From Eubacteriaceae bacterium (GTDB lineage Bacteria > Bacillota > Clostridia > Lachnospirales > Lachnospiraceae): 64,000 nucleotides of DNA. The notes under the pieces were generated by a model. That model had not been told where the DNA came from. It saw only the letters and a program-made list of their open reading frames with translations, and searched no databases. Location: contig CAJTFB010000016.1 of assembly GCA_910575665.1 (NCBI GenBank), positions 1 through 64,000 of the forward strand, in the 5' to 3' direction. The stretch's first letter is position 1; every line of letters begins with the position of its first letter. A program made the translations under genes and the position numbers. Of the stretch, positions 1 to 8,404 are shown piece by piece.

Positions 1-136
1 CGTGTTCTGTAGTGTGTCAGTCTTATAAAAAGATTATATCAAGAGGTAAAGAAAATAGAAACGAGCGAAGCGAGAGAAACTAAGGTTTCATGACCCCATC
101 GGTGGCTTTCGCGAAGCGGAAAGGCGGATTATAAGT
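1..136. other. Leader region upstream of the KdsC-like gene
   Basis: No gene is seen here. The stretch holds short purine-rich repeats built on GAGCGAAGCGAG (about 62-74) and GCGAAGCGGAAAG (about 111-123), partly palindromic, just before the start codon at 137. The sequence before the start (GGCGG followed by ATTATAAGT) is a weak ribosome site. It may be the end of an upstream transcript cut by the window edge. Confidence 0.3.
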
Positions 137-640
137 ATGAAAGACCTGAAAGAAATCAAATTATTTGCCATGGACGTAGATGGTACTCTCACCGATGGCA
201 ACATCTATATGGGAAACGACGGAGAACTGTTTAAAGCCTTTAACGTCAAAGACGGTCTCGGCATCAAGCTTCTAAAAGATGCCGGCATCGTTCCTGCCAT
301 TATAACCGGAAGAAACTCCCAGATCGTCGCCAACCGCTGTCAGGAGCTGGGTCTGACGGAGTTCCATCAGGGAGTGAAAAATAAGGCAGAAAAGCTCACG
401 GAAGTGATGAACAAATATGGTCTGGCTCCGGAGCAGACCGCCTACATCGGAGATGACATGAATGATCTCAGCGCCATAAAGACCGCCGGCATCACCTTTG
501 CCCCCTCAGACTGCGCCGAAAGCCTGAAACCCTATATCGACATCCTCCTGACCAGACCTGCCGGACAGGCGCCGGTACGGGAGGCCATCGATATGATTCT
601 AAAGGATCGGTATGATTTCAGTGAGTTTCTGGATCTGTAA
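137..640 (+). CDS. KdsC/YrbI-type HAD phosphatase
   Basis: A 167-residue stand-alone HAD-superfamily phosphatase of the subclass lacking a cap domain. Visible motifs are DVDGTLTDG at residues 13-21 (nucleophile and acid aspartates), T57 in TGR (motif II), a lysine near K83 (motif III) and GDDMND at 105-110 (metal binding). Length and motifs fit KdsC, the 3-deoxy-octulosonate 8-phosphate phosphatase, which acts as a tetramer in the cytosol. No KdsA or KdsB homologue lies in the window, and Gram-positive bacteria do not make LPS Kdo. The true substrate may therefore be another sugar-acid 9- or 8-phosphate or a general sugar phosphate. It converges on the minus-strand glycan locus, with only 4 bases between the two stop codons. 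Confidence 0.85.
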   Translation: MKDLKEIKLFAMDVDGTLTDGNIYMGNDGELFKAFNVKDGLGIKLLKDAGIVPAIITGRNSQIVANRCQELGLTEFHQGVKNKAEKLTEVMNKYGLAPEQTAYIGDDMNDLSAIKTAGITFAPSDCAESLKPYIDILLTRPAGQAPVREAIDMILKDRYDFSEFLDL

Positions 641-644
641 AGGA

Positions 645-2699
645 TCAGATAAAATCATCCAGATCCACCCGGTCAAACACTTCCAATGCCCCTCCTCTGG
701 TGGCATTATAGATCGTCACACCGTGCTTAATTGCATGCTCTTTCAAAAGCGTATAGGCATTTAGTGAACCATCCAAAAAATATTTTTCATAATCATCACT
801 CTGGATTCCCAGACGACGCATCCGGTCAACAATCTTTTTTGCATCTCTTGCCTTCAGTTTATCATCGGTATACCCCTTGATAAAATGGGTGTTGCCGCTG
901 AAGGTAGAGGTACAGTCACAGCCGATCAGATAGATCTCGGAAAAACCCATGTACACCGCCATCTCGATCATTAATGACATCACCGTAGATCCCGACGGGA
1001 TATAATAGGCCAGCGGAGAACGCTTCACCTTATATTTATCTTTGGCAATATTATAAAGAATCACCGGATTTTTAGGCTTTTCACGGAAAATATTGTAGGT
1101 AGTGATATTCGTAAACAATGGAATCTCCCCGATGGCCTCGTTGATCTCCTCACTCTGGAATTTGGCACAGATGCGGTCGATCAGGAAATAATAATCTGGA
1201 CGCCAGCTGGTCTCGCCAAATACTTTTGTCACCAAATTACAGCCAAAGGTGATCTCACCTTTCTTGTTCAGGCCCTCCAGGTCAGAGAGCTGCAGACTGG
1301 GACCATTTCCCACGAGGAAACACCTCTGCCCCTTATGTTTATTTTTATAAGAATATAGGAGCTTACTATTTTCCGTGCGGCAGAGCCCCATACAGCGAAG
1401 CATGCCGGAAAAGGCGATATAGCCATCCCGAAATGCCTTGCGGATGACATTTTTTGTATGGATCACCCACTTATAAAAACGAAAGGCAGGACCCATTTTT
1501 GTCTTAATCGTCGCTTCGATCACTCTTTTGGCCCCATGGGCATCGTCGAGATAATTAAATTTCTCCGTAAAAGCACGATATTTCCCATCATAGACGAAGT
1601 TGGCAAACTGGTCTTTGATTGCCTTTACCAGCTCTGGCTGGGTCTTGACGATGGGTCCCGGAAGCTCATTGATATCAAAATAAAAATCCCGGATCTCACC
1701 CTGGTACTCATCCAGGTCATACATATAAAATACCATCGGACGCCTGAGATCGCCGTAGTCAAACATGGTAGAAGAATAATCTGTGATCATCAGATCACTG
1801 ATGATATACAGGTCATTGACATCATCCACCTCCGTCACATCGATCACACCTGGTACATCCGAGGCCACATTCTTAAACCCAATCTGATGATGGGCGCGGA
1901 ACAACAGGACATATTCGTCCCCCAGCTCCTCCATAAGAGTCTGGAAATCCAGCTCCGTATTGTACTGGAATCCCTCTCCCTTTTTGAACTGGTTATCCCG
2001 CCAGGTCGGTGTATACAACACCACTTTTTTGCCTGCTGGCACGCCGATCTCCTCTTTGATGCGCGCCACATCCTCTTCGGTAAATTTAAACAGAGCATCG
2101 TTTCTAGGATAACCGGTCTCTAAAATAATGTTTTCTTTATGTGACTTGTCCAGCCGGAAGGACGAGATCATTTTCTCGGTATAAAACCGGGAGGGGGAGA
2201 TCAAATAATCCATCTTTCTTCCCTTGATGTAATATTTTTTGTGCATCTCCGCCAGAGACTGTCTCGGATCCACCTCATACTGGATATCATTTCCCAGCCT
2301 TTTCAGAGGCGTTCCGTGCCATGTCTCCACATATACCTGATGGGGTCTCGGAATGAGGTAGTTAGGCAGCGCCACATTGTTAAACCAGTACTTTGCCTTG
2401 GCATACAAAATAAAGGCAGAACGGGAATCCTTCAGCACAACCCTTGTATGCCGTCTCACTTTCAGGTCGGTATGGGCTTCTACATCATTTACGATCCACA
2501 CAAAGCGGAAATCGCGGTAACGCTCATCCTCCATCAGTTCTTCATAGATCGCCCGGAGATTGCCGCCGCACCGCTTGCCGCTGAATGCCTCAAACACGAT
2601 CAGATGCTCATTCAGGATCGGATGTGTCAGGCAGTAAAACCAGAATTTCAGTCTTTTTTTCAAAAACCGTTTTGTCTTATTCGATAGAAAACCACTCAT
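645..2699 (-). CDS. TagF/TarL-type polyol-phosphate transferase fused to a DUF115-like domain
   Basis: A 684-residue two-domain protein. The N-terminal part (about 30-400) is a CDP-glycerol/CDP-ribitol phosphotransferase: HGTPLK at 128-133, YTPTWRDN at 229-236 and DYSS at 307-310 followed by a DYGDLRRP block. This family extends or primes wall teichoic acid on the cytoplasmic face. The C-terminal part (about 455-684) starts FLVGNGPS and contains IYLIGCDCT, a Rossmann-like fold of the DUF115 / 6-hydroxymethylpterin-pyrophosphokinase-like group seen in some surface-sugar transferases. Directly upstream are TarJ and TarI, so CDP-ribitol is the likely donor. Start ATG follows GGGAGG. It is the last gene of the minus-strand run, 2 bases after tarJ. 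Confidence 0.85.
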   Translation of the reverse strand: MSGFLSNKTKRFLKKRLKFWFYCLTHPILNEHLIVFEAFSGKRCGGNLRAIYEELMEDERYRDFRFVWIVNDVEAHTDLKVRRHTRVVLKDSRSAFILYAKAKYWFNNVALPNYLIPRPHQVYVETWHGTPLKRLGNDIQYEVDPRQSLAEMHKKYYIKGRKMDYLISPSRFYTEKMISSFRLDKSHKENIILETGYPRNDALFKFTEEDVARIKEEIGVPAGKKVVLYTPTWRDNQFKKGEGFQYNTELDFQTLMEELGDEYVLLFRAHHQIGFKNVASDVPGVIDVTEVDDVNDLYIISDLMITDYSSTMFDYGDLRRPMVFYMYDLDEYQGEIRDFYFDINELPGPIVKTQPELVKAIKDQFANFVYDGKYRAFTEKFNYLDDAHGAKRVIEATIKTKMGPAFRFYKWVIHTKNVIRKAFRDGYIAFSGMLRCMGLCRTENSKLLYSYKNKHKGQRCFLVGNGPSLQLSDLEGLNKKGEITFGCNLVTKVFGETSWRPDYYFLIDRICAKFQSEEINEAIGEIPLFTNITTYNIFREKPKNPVILYNIAKDKYKVKRSPLAYYIPSGSTVMSLMIEMAVYMGFSEIYLIGCDCTSTFSGNTHFIKGYTDDKLKARDAKKIVDRMRRLGIQSDDYEKYFLDGSLNAYTLLKEHAIKHGVTIYNATRGGALEVFDRVDLDDFI

Positions 2700-2701
2700 C
2701 T

Positions 2702-3754
2702 CTAAGCCTCCCAGATCATAATCGTTTTTCCAAATTCTTTATAAATATCAGCTTCAAATGCCTTCTTCATATCCTCGATGGTACGCACTCGCATCCGGAC
2801 TCCGATCAGGTTCTGCAGATAGGCAGGAATCTCCGGATTGGACTGGTATAATTCGACGGTCCTTATAAAATCCCCTCGTCCGCTGCGGCTGCTGCCAAAC
2901 ATCCGAAGCCCTTTCTCCAGCATCATCCGCGTATTGATCGCCGCCTCATTCTCGGAAACTCCAAGGATCGAGATCGTCCCCTCCGGCAGAATGTTGTCGA
3001 TAATCTGATTGATCGCTTTCGGGGAGCCCTCTCCTCCCACGCACTCAAAGGCATGGTCAAATTCCAGTCCCGCCGGAATGTGTGTCACGAGAAAGGTATC
3101 ATCGGCAAAGGTAAAATCCGACAGCTTGTCCCGGTTCAGCCCGAAGACATACAATTTTGTCTCTGGAAACATCGCCTTAAAAAGCAGCGAAGTGATATAC
3201 CCCAGGTTTCCATCTCCCCAGACCCCCACTGCCTCCCGCTTCTTATGGGCGATCTCATCAAAGCGGCTCAGGGCATGGACACTCACCGTCACGATTTCGG
3301 TAAAGGCCGCCACACAGGGATCGATACCCTTCGGAAGCCGAATCAGCCGGTCCCGGCGGATGTCCACCGCATCCTGCATAAAACCATCAAAACCACTGGC
3401 GCGGAACCGGGAATCCAGCCGGTAATTTTCTGCCACCACATTCCCGTCTGCCACACCTGTCATGTCCTCTGCGATCTGCTTCGGGGTATTGGGGATCATA
3501 ACCACTCGTTCCCCCGCCGCAAATTCGCCCTCTGGATCATACACCACCTCACCGATCCCCTCATGGATCAACGCCATGGGCAGCTTTTTCCGCAGAATAT
3601 CGTTGGCCCGCTTCCCCTGATAATACCTCTGGTCTGCATTGCAGATGGACAGATGGGTAGGGCGCACGATCACAGCCCCGCTGCACAGATCAATATCTGT
3701 AAATTCCACCTCAAAACGCCTCGGCGCCACAAGGCGGTACACTGCATTTAACAT
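2702..3754 (-). CDS. tarJ: Ribulose-5-phosphate reductase TarJ
   Basis: A 350-residue zinc-type medium-chain dehydrogenase. Visible features are the N-terminal segment HLSICNADQRYYQGKR typical of TarJ, a Rossmann glycine run VGVWGDGNLGY near residues 175-185, and a conserved GEG/ECVGG block. TarJ reduces D-ribulose 5-phosphate to D-ribitol 5-phosphate with NADPH, which TarI then activates to CDP-ribitol for poly(ribitol phosphate) wall teichoic acid. Its ATG overlaps the end of tarI by 7 bases, which suggests translational coupling. Other polyol dehydrogenases share the fold, but the adjacent cytidylyltransferase makes TarJ the best call. Confidence 0.88.
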   Translation of the reverse strand: MLNAVYRLVAPRRFEVEFTDIDLCSGAVIVRPTHLSICNADQRYYQGKRANDILRKKLPMALIHEGIGEVVYDPEGEFAAGERVVMIPNTPKQIAEDMTGVADGNVVAENYRLDSRFRASGFDGFMQDAVDIRRDRLIRLPKGIDPCVAAFTEIVTVSVHALSRFDEIAHKKREAVGVWGDGNLGYITSLLFKAMFPETKLYVFGLNRDKLSDFTFADDTFLVTHIPAGLEFDHAFECVGGEGSPKAINQIIDNILPEGTISILGVSENEAAINTRMMLEKGLRMFGSSRSGRGDFIRTVELYQSNPEIPAYLQNLIGVRMRVRTIEDMKKAFEADIYKEFGKTIMIWEA

Positions 3755-4464
3755 ATTTCTTCGTTCCCCTTCAACAATGCTTCTGCCACCCGCAGATCAT
3801 AGGGATAGGTAATCTTTATATTAAATACCTCTCCATCCACGATATGCACCTTCTCCCCCTTCATGACAAAGATCTTTGCTGCATCAGTGAGAAGTTCTTT
3901 CTCTGCCGGCGTCAGAGCGTGGTACAGCTCTTTGAGCTTCATGGCCTGGAAGGTCTGGGGCGTCTGTCCCTGGTACATCTTCCGCCGTTCCGGAATGTCA
4001 CTGATCACCACATTGTCCTCACTGCACACGATGGTATCCGTCGCCGCCACCGCGGTATCACATGCCCCATACTCCTTGGCATAGCGGATATTTTCCTCCA
4101 GGATCCTCTGGGTGACAAAGGGACGCACCGAATCGTGGGTGACGATGATCGTCTCCTGGTCCAGATTCCCCTCCTGCTCGATATAATCAATGGCATTCAT
4201 GATCGTCTCATTGCGGGTATCACCGCCCTCTAGCACCACGATCCGGTCCTTGTCCGGAATATATCTGCGGATCAGATTCTTCGTGTGGCTCAGCCATTCC
4301 ACCGGACAGAGCACAAGAACCTTTTCAAACTCACTCTGCATATAGAATTTTTCCAGGGTATGAATGAGGATTGGCTTATCCCCGATCAAAAGATACTGTT
4401 TTGGTTTTCCCATATTTCCCATTCGGCTTCCCACTCCGCCGGCAAGTACTACTCCGTATATCAT
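3748..4464 (-). CDS. tarI: D-ribitol-5-phosphate cytidylyltransferase TarI
   Basis: A 238-residue nucleotidyltransferase of the IspD/TarI family. Signature: GVVLAGGVGSRMG near the N terminus, PKQYLLIGDKPILIHTL, THDSVRPF at the catalytic centre and the C-terminal KITYPYDLRVAEALL. It makes CDP-ribitol from ribitol 5-phosphate and CTP. IspD is the main alternative, but partnership with TarJ and a TagF/TarL-type transferase argues for TarI. An ATG 31 codons further upstream is in frame (4557), but the ATG at 4464 is preceded by GAGGAAACT and gives the family's normal N terminus, so it is preferred. Confidence 0.88.
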   Translation of the reverse strand: MIYGVVLAGGVGSRMGNMGKPKQYLLIGDKPILIHTLEKFYMQSEFEKVLVLCPVEWLSHTKNLIRRYIPDKDRIVVLEGGDTRNETIMNAIDYIEQEGNLDQETIIVTHDSVRPFVTQRILEENIRYAKEYGACDTAVAATDTIVCSEDNVVISDIPERRKMYQGQTPQTFQAMKLKELYHALTPAEKELLTDAAKIFVMKGEKVHIVDGEVFNIKITYPYDLRVAEALLKGNEEIC

Positions 4465-4503
4465 AGTTTCCTCGTTTCTGCGCTGTTTATGCGAATAAGC
4501 GGT

Positions 4504-4534
4504 GTTTGTGGCAAGCAGCGCGCAGACCACAAAC
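4504..4534. repeat. Inverted repeat in the tarI leader
   Basis: GTTTGTGG (4504-4511) and CCACAAAC (4527-4534) form an 8-bp perfect stem around a 15-base GC-rich loop. It sits in the 105-base gap upstream of tarI. No U-tract follows, so it is not an obvious terminator; an mRNA leader hairpin is possible. Confidence 0.35.
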
Positions 4535-4569
4535 TCGTTGAGTGAATTTATTTTCACACTTATATCAAA

Positions 4570-5721
4570 CTATATTTTAAAGCTTTTCCACGGAAATGTA
4601 AAGAAAAGCTTTATCCGCGTTCTTTTTTGCAGGGGCGCTGCAAATAAAATCCTCTTCTCCGCCTTCCAAAGATATCCGTCCTGCAGCCGGAAATTATGCC
4701 TGGTATCCGGCGCCATGCCAAGCCGCTCTGCAAACTCCATCCGCACCCTCGCCTGATACATTCCCCGGTAACAGTACATAAACCGTATCCCCGCCGGTTT
4801 TTTCCCGGCTGGAAATTCCACCAGAAACCGCTTCCTCCGGTGGAGCAGCTCACCGAGAAAACAAATCTCCCCGTCCTGTTCCAGAGACAGCTCATAACGG
4901 CGGTTCCGGTTGTCCATACAATAGTACTCGATCTCACTGTGTTCCAAGGGCAGAAGGACATGCCCAGATATTTTAAATCTGCCTTTAACCAGTTTCATTT
5001 CCGACACCACAAAAGGGATTTCTTTCAGCGGAAACAGAGACAGGTTCTGATATTTCAGTTTCCCGCTCCGGTAAACCAGCTTTTCTTCCACATCCTCCCC
5101 ATACTTGAGAGACAGGATCTTAAGCAGCACATCTTCGTAAATACAGCCAGTGCCACAAAGGATATCGTCATCAATATCCGCAAGAATCTGTCCCAGAAGA
5201 GATTTATGATTATCATCCTCTTCAAAAAACAGAGGGAGCATATCCACGATGATCATATTCTGAAAGAAGGGAAGAAGCTCCCCATATCTTTCCCTCAGTT
5301 CGCCGCATATCTCCATGTATTTTTCCGGGTCTGTCCCAAAACTTCCCGCATTCTGCTTCACATAGGGATAGCCTTTTTTCTTCGGCTGCCCGGGCTCTAA
5401 CTCCCAAACAGCAAAGCGCCCTTCATCCGCAAACAACCGGCAGAGCCCTGAAAAATCCAGAGGCGAAAGCCTCTCTGCCAGGTTTTTCCGCAGATAAATC
5501 TTCGCCGGATCTATCGTGGCAAACTCATAGTGCTCCCTCACGTCCGCGATGTGGTTCCGGCATTCACAGGGCTCCCTGGTAAAGACAAGAAGATTGACTG
5601 TCGGATCAGTCCTCTTCTCCACCTTGAGAAGTCTCCGCTCACACCTCTCATCCAAGGTTCCACTTCCCTCTGGTCCGTGATATGCCTTAGTATAAAGTGC
5701 CAGGCAAACAAACTCTTCCAT
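4570..5721 (-). CDS. Orphan relative of the TagF linker domain, unknown function
   Basis: A 383-residue protein with no catalytic motif I recognise. Its middle (about residues 190-300) clearly resembles the linker between the GT2 and TagF domains of the next gene upstream. Both share an LSLKYG block, then K.L.YR.G.L.. and a stretch of short beta-like segments beginning with an isoleucine- and glycine-rich strand. The N-terminal half is charged and may be helical; there is no signal peptide or membrane segment. Start ATG follows GAGGAGGGATGCTGG. It sits 13 bases after the GT2-TagF gene, between it and tarI, so a role in teichoic acid polymerisation or substrate binding is plausible. This is inference from position and shared linker only. 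Confidence 0.6.
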   Translation of the reverse strand: MEEFVCLALYTKAYHGPEGSGTLDERCERRLLKVEKRTDPTVNLLVFTREPCECRNHIADVREHYEFATIDPAKIYLRKNLAERLSPLDFSGLCRLFADEGRFAVWELEPGQPKKKGYPYVKQNAGSFGTDPEKYMEICGELRERYGELLPFFQNMIIVDMLPLFFEEDDNHKSLLGQILADIDDDILCGTGCIYEDVLLKILSLKYGEDVEEKLVYRSGKLKYQNLSLFPLKEIPFVVSEMKLVKGRFKISGHVLLPLEHSEIEYYCMDNRNRRYELSLEQDGEICFLGELLHRRKRFLVEFPAGKKPAGIRFMYCYRGMYQARVRMEFAERLGMAPDTRHNFRLQDGYLWKAEKRILFAAPLQKRTRIKLFFTFPWKSFKI

Positions 5722-5734
5722 CCAGCATCCCTCC

Positions 5735-8404
5735 TCACGACTGGCGATCCAGTGCTTTTATATCCTCATAAACCCGCCGGCAGTTTTCCGCGTCAAACCA
5801 GCGGTAAAACCGGTTCCCTCTCTCATCATAAACCGGTTCCAGCCGACAGTCATTTTCCACATAATCAATGATGGTCTGCAGAGTGGTCTCATAGTCATAG
5901 CAGACCGGTCCCAGTCCATCCCTCTCATACTCAAAATATCCCTTGGAATAAACCTGTCCCTGAAAAAAGGTATCAATATCAAACTGGGTGTAGACCACCG
6001 GCTTTTTCAGGTAGGCAAAATCAAAGGCCACACTGGAAAAATCCGTGATCAGCAGGGCATTGTTCTGGAATTCCTTCTGATAATCAATGCCCTCCCGAAG
6101 CACTTTCACCGCCTCGCCGTCGGTAAAATCACCGATCTGAACCTTATGGTGGGTGTGCAGGAAAAACTTTCCCGTATATCCCTTTTCTTTCAGCACCTGG
6201 TTTAACCGCTCATCATGGATCAGGCGATCATAAAAGCGATAAAACTCCGACTGTTTAAAGAGGGGATTATAAATCCTCTCTCCGGTATCATTGTCCAAGC
6301 GACAGGCCAGGGAAAACCGCCAGGTGGGCATAAAAATGATGGATTTCTCCGGCGCTATATCCTGTTTTAAGTTATCGTATCTGGGCAGACCGGTCAGCCG
6401 CACCACCTTTTCATCATAAAAATAATCCCCTTTTAGAATGGACTCATATTCTGGTTTTGCTGACGTCACGAACATCTGCAGGTTTTTATTGAATTTATTC
6501 AGCCATTCTGAGAGGTCATCCTTGATGATGCCATGCTGCAAAAACACAAAATGATACTTATATAGATCCCGGATATAGACACTGTCCCTGTCCCAGGGAT
6601 TAAAAATGTTATCTTCTCCCTGGGAAGAAATAATATTTTTTGCTAAGAGAACATTTAACTTATATCGAAACTTTCGGAAGGGAAGCACCCTGCCGATCCG
6701 GCTCATTTTCTCAAAATCATCACTATCCTCAGATATGGTAAAATAGGATATTATGTCCCTGTCGCCGTGCTCCTGGAGAAACTTGAAAAAGTGTTCTGCG
6801 TTATCCCCTGCCACATTGATCCGCTCCATAACGATCCACCGCTCTTTCCGAAGAAAAGGTTTTACCAGATGATAGAGGCAGCGATAGCCGGCGATCTCAT
6901 ATCTTTTGTTCCGCACACAGCGCAGAAGCAGCCTCAGCTCTTTTGCCAGATGGGGCAGCGCATGTTTCTTCCGCACACAGAGCCTTGCCCCCTCTACATC
7001 ATAGCTGACCATATATCCGTCCTCGTGATAGTAGAGCTCCGGCACCTCCTGGCTCAGATGGGAAAACTTCCCCACCCGGATATACAGCTTCTGGGGGTAT
7101 TTGTCCTTATACTGCCCATATACACAAAACTGCTTCACCCCTTTCAAGGGAAGCTTAACCTCATACCCCCGCACCCGGACCAGTTCTTCCCCGAAAATCA
7201 CCGCTTTGCGGAAACCGGCAGGCTTAGACTGCACCTCATAGCAGTCTCCCCGGTTATTTTCTATGGTGACGGTCAGATCCTCCGCAAAGGGGCACCAGAT
7301 CCGTCCCGACAAATGCAGCACACCATCCTGAATCTGCAGAACATCCGCTGTAAAGAGAGATTTCGCCTGCAGGCTGTAGATCTTAATGTTGTTAAAATAC
7401 AGGCTCCCCTTACGGTATTTCAATTCTTTTCGGATATCGTATCCGTATTTCAGGGAAAGGGCATAGATCTTGTATTCGGCATACATCTTATCCAGGTGAC
7501 AGATCAGGTCATCATCCATATAGGACAGCATTTCCTTCAGACAGTCCTTATACCAGCCCTGTTCCTTTTCACTCAAAACCCTGGTCAAGTCATCCCGCAG
7601 CCTCCACTGGAAATCATATAGGATCAGGTACTGGATGTAGAGCAGAACACTCCCATACTTTTCGATGGATTCCTGGATGATCTCCAGATAATAATGCCTC
7701 GGAGTATCCAGATACCACTCCTTGGAGGTCCCCTTATTCTGGATCGCCGAAGAGGCATTCACCCGCTTGCGGTACAGATGAAGCGCCTCTGCCACCACCC
7801 CGTACTTAAGCTTATCTAGGATGACCGAGGTCACAAACTTTGAATCTTCTGCATATTTCAATTGTTCATCAAAACGATGATGTGCCAGCACCTCTGCTTT
7901 CACAAACGTAGCAGTGACATGCATCTGGATATAATTATACTTATCCAGTACATCAATGATGCGGCTGCCATTTTCATATTTAAACCGCAGCCAGTGATAC
8001 TCATTCCTCGCCTCAAAAAATTTCTGGGGACAGGAGACCAGATCGATCTTATCCCATCGCTTTTCAAAAAATTCATATACTGCCCGGAAGCTGTTTTTCG
8101 TCCACTTATCATCGGAATCCAGAAAATTCACATACTTTCCGCGGATGTAGGAAATGGCATGGTTCCTGGCCGCACTCACTCCCTGGTTTTCCTGCTTAAG
8201 ATAGACAATATTATCCGGATACCGCTTCTGATATTCCAGACAGATCTCTTCACTCCGGTCCGGACTCCCGTCATTCACCAGAATGACCTGAATGTTTTCC
8301 TCAAATCCAATATCCTGTTGTATGACGGAATCCAGCGTCTCACGAAGATATCCGTACACGTTATAGACCGGTATCACCACCGAGAACTTATATTGATATT
8401 CCAC
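5735..8404 (-). CDS. GT2 glycosyltransferase fused to a TagF-type glycerophosphotransferase
   Basis: A three-part protein of 889 residues. Residues 1 to about 230 are a GT-A family 2 transferase (FSVVIPVYN, VNDGSPD, FLDSDDKW). Residues about 330-490 are a linker with an LSLKYG motif and beta-rich segments. The C-terminal 390 residues are CDP-glycerol/CDP-ribitol phosphotransferase (QHGIIKDDLSEW, FMPTWR, HTHHK, TDFSSVAFD). Such fusions add a sugar and a polyol phosphate to the same chain on the inner membrane face. The chosen start is a GTG at 8404, preceded by AAGGAG with 7-base spacing. The open frame runs 47 codons further up inside the YfhO gene, and that extension is not typical of GT2. 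It overlaps the YfhO gene by 17 bases. Confidence 0.85.
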   Translation of the reverse strand: MEYQYKFSVVIPVYNVYGYLRETLDSVIQQDIGFEENIQVILVNDGSPDRSEEICLEYQKRYPDNIVYLKQENQGVSAARNHAISYIRGKYVNFLDSDDKWTKNSFRAVYEFFEKRWDKIDLVSCPQKFFEARNEYHWLRFKYENGSRIIDVLDKYNYIQMHVTATFVKAEVLAHHRFDEQLKYAEDSKFVTSVILDKLKYGVVAEALHLYRKRVNASSAIQNKGTSKEWYLDTPRHYYLEIIQESIEKYGSVLLYIQYLILYDFQWRLRDDLTRVLSEKEQGWYKDCLKEMLSYMDDDLICHLDKMYAEYKIYALSLKYGYDIRKELKYRKGSLYFNNIKIYSLQAKSLFTADVLQIQDGVLHLSGRIWCPFAEDLTVTIENNRGDCYEVQSKPAGFRKAVIFGEELVRVRGYEVKLPLKGVKQFCVYGQYKDKYPQKLYIRVGKFSHLSQEVPELYYHEDGYMVSYDVEGARLCVRKKHALPHLAKELRLLLRCVRNKRYEIAGYRCLYHLVKPFLRKERWIVMERINVAGDNAEHFFKFLQEHGDRDIISYFTISEDSDDFEKMSRIGRVLPFRKFRYKLNVLLAKNIISSQGEDNIFNPWDRDSVYIRDLYKYHFVFLQHGIIKDDLSEWLNKFNKNLQMFVTSAKPEYESILKGDYFYDEKVVRLTGLPRYDNLKQDIAPEKSIIFMPTWRFSLACRLDNDTGERIYNPLFKQSEFYRFYDRLIHDERLNQVLKEKGYTGKFFLHTHHKVQIGDFTDGEAVKVLREGIDYQKEFQNNALLITDFSSVAFDFAYLKKPVVYTQFDIDTFFQGQVYSKGYFEYERDGLGPVCYDYETTLQTIIDYVENDCRLEPVYDERGNRFYRWFDAENCRRVYEDIKALDRQS

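Noticed and set aside
1458-2123. Plus-strand open frame of 221 codons
   Set aside because: Antisense to the TagF/DUF115 gene; composition typical of a reverse-strand shadow.
6767-7621. Plus-strand open frame of 284 codons
   Set aside because: Antisense to the GT2-TagF fusion; no ribosome site or recognisable domain.
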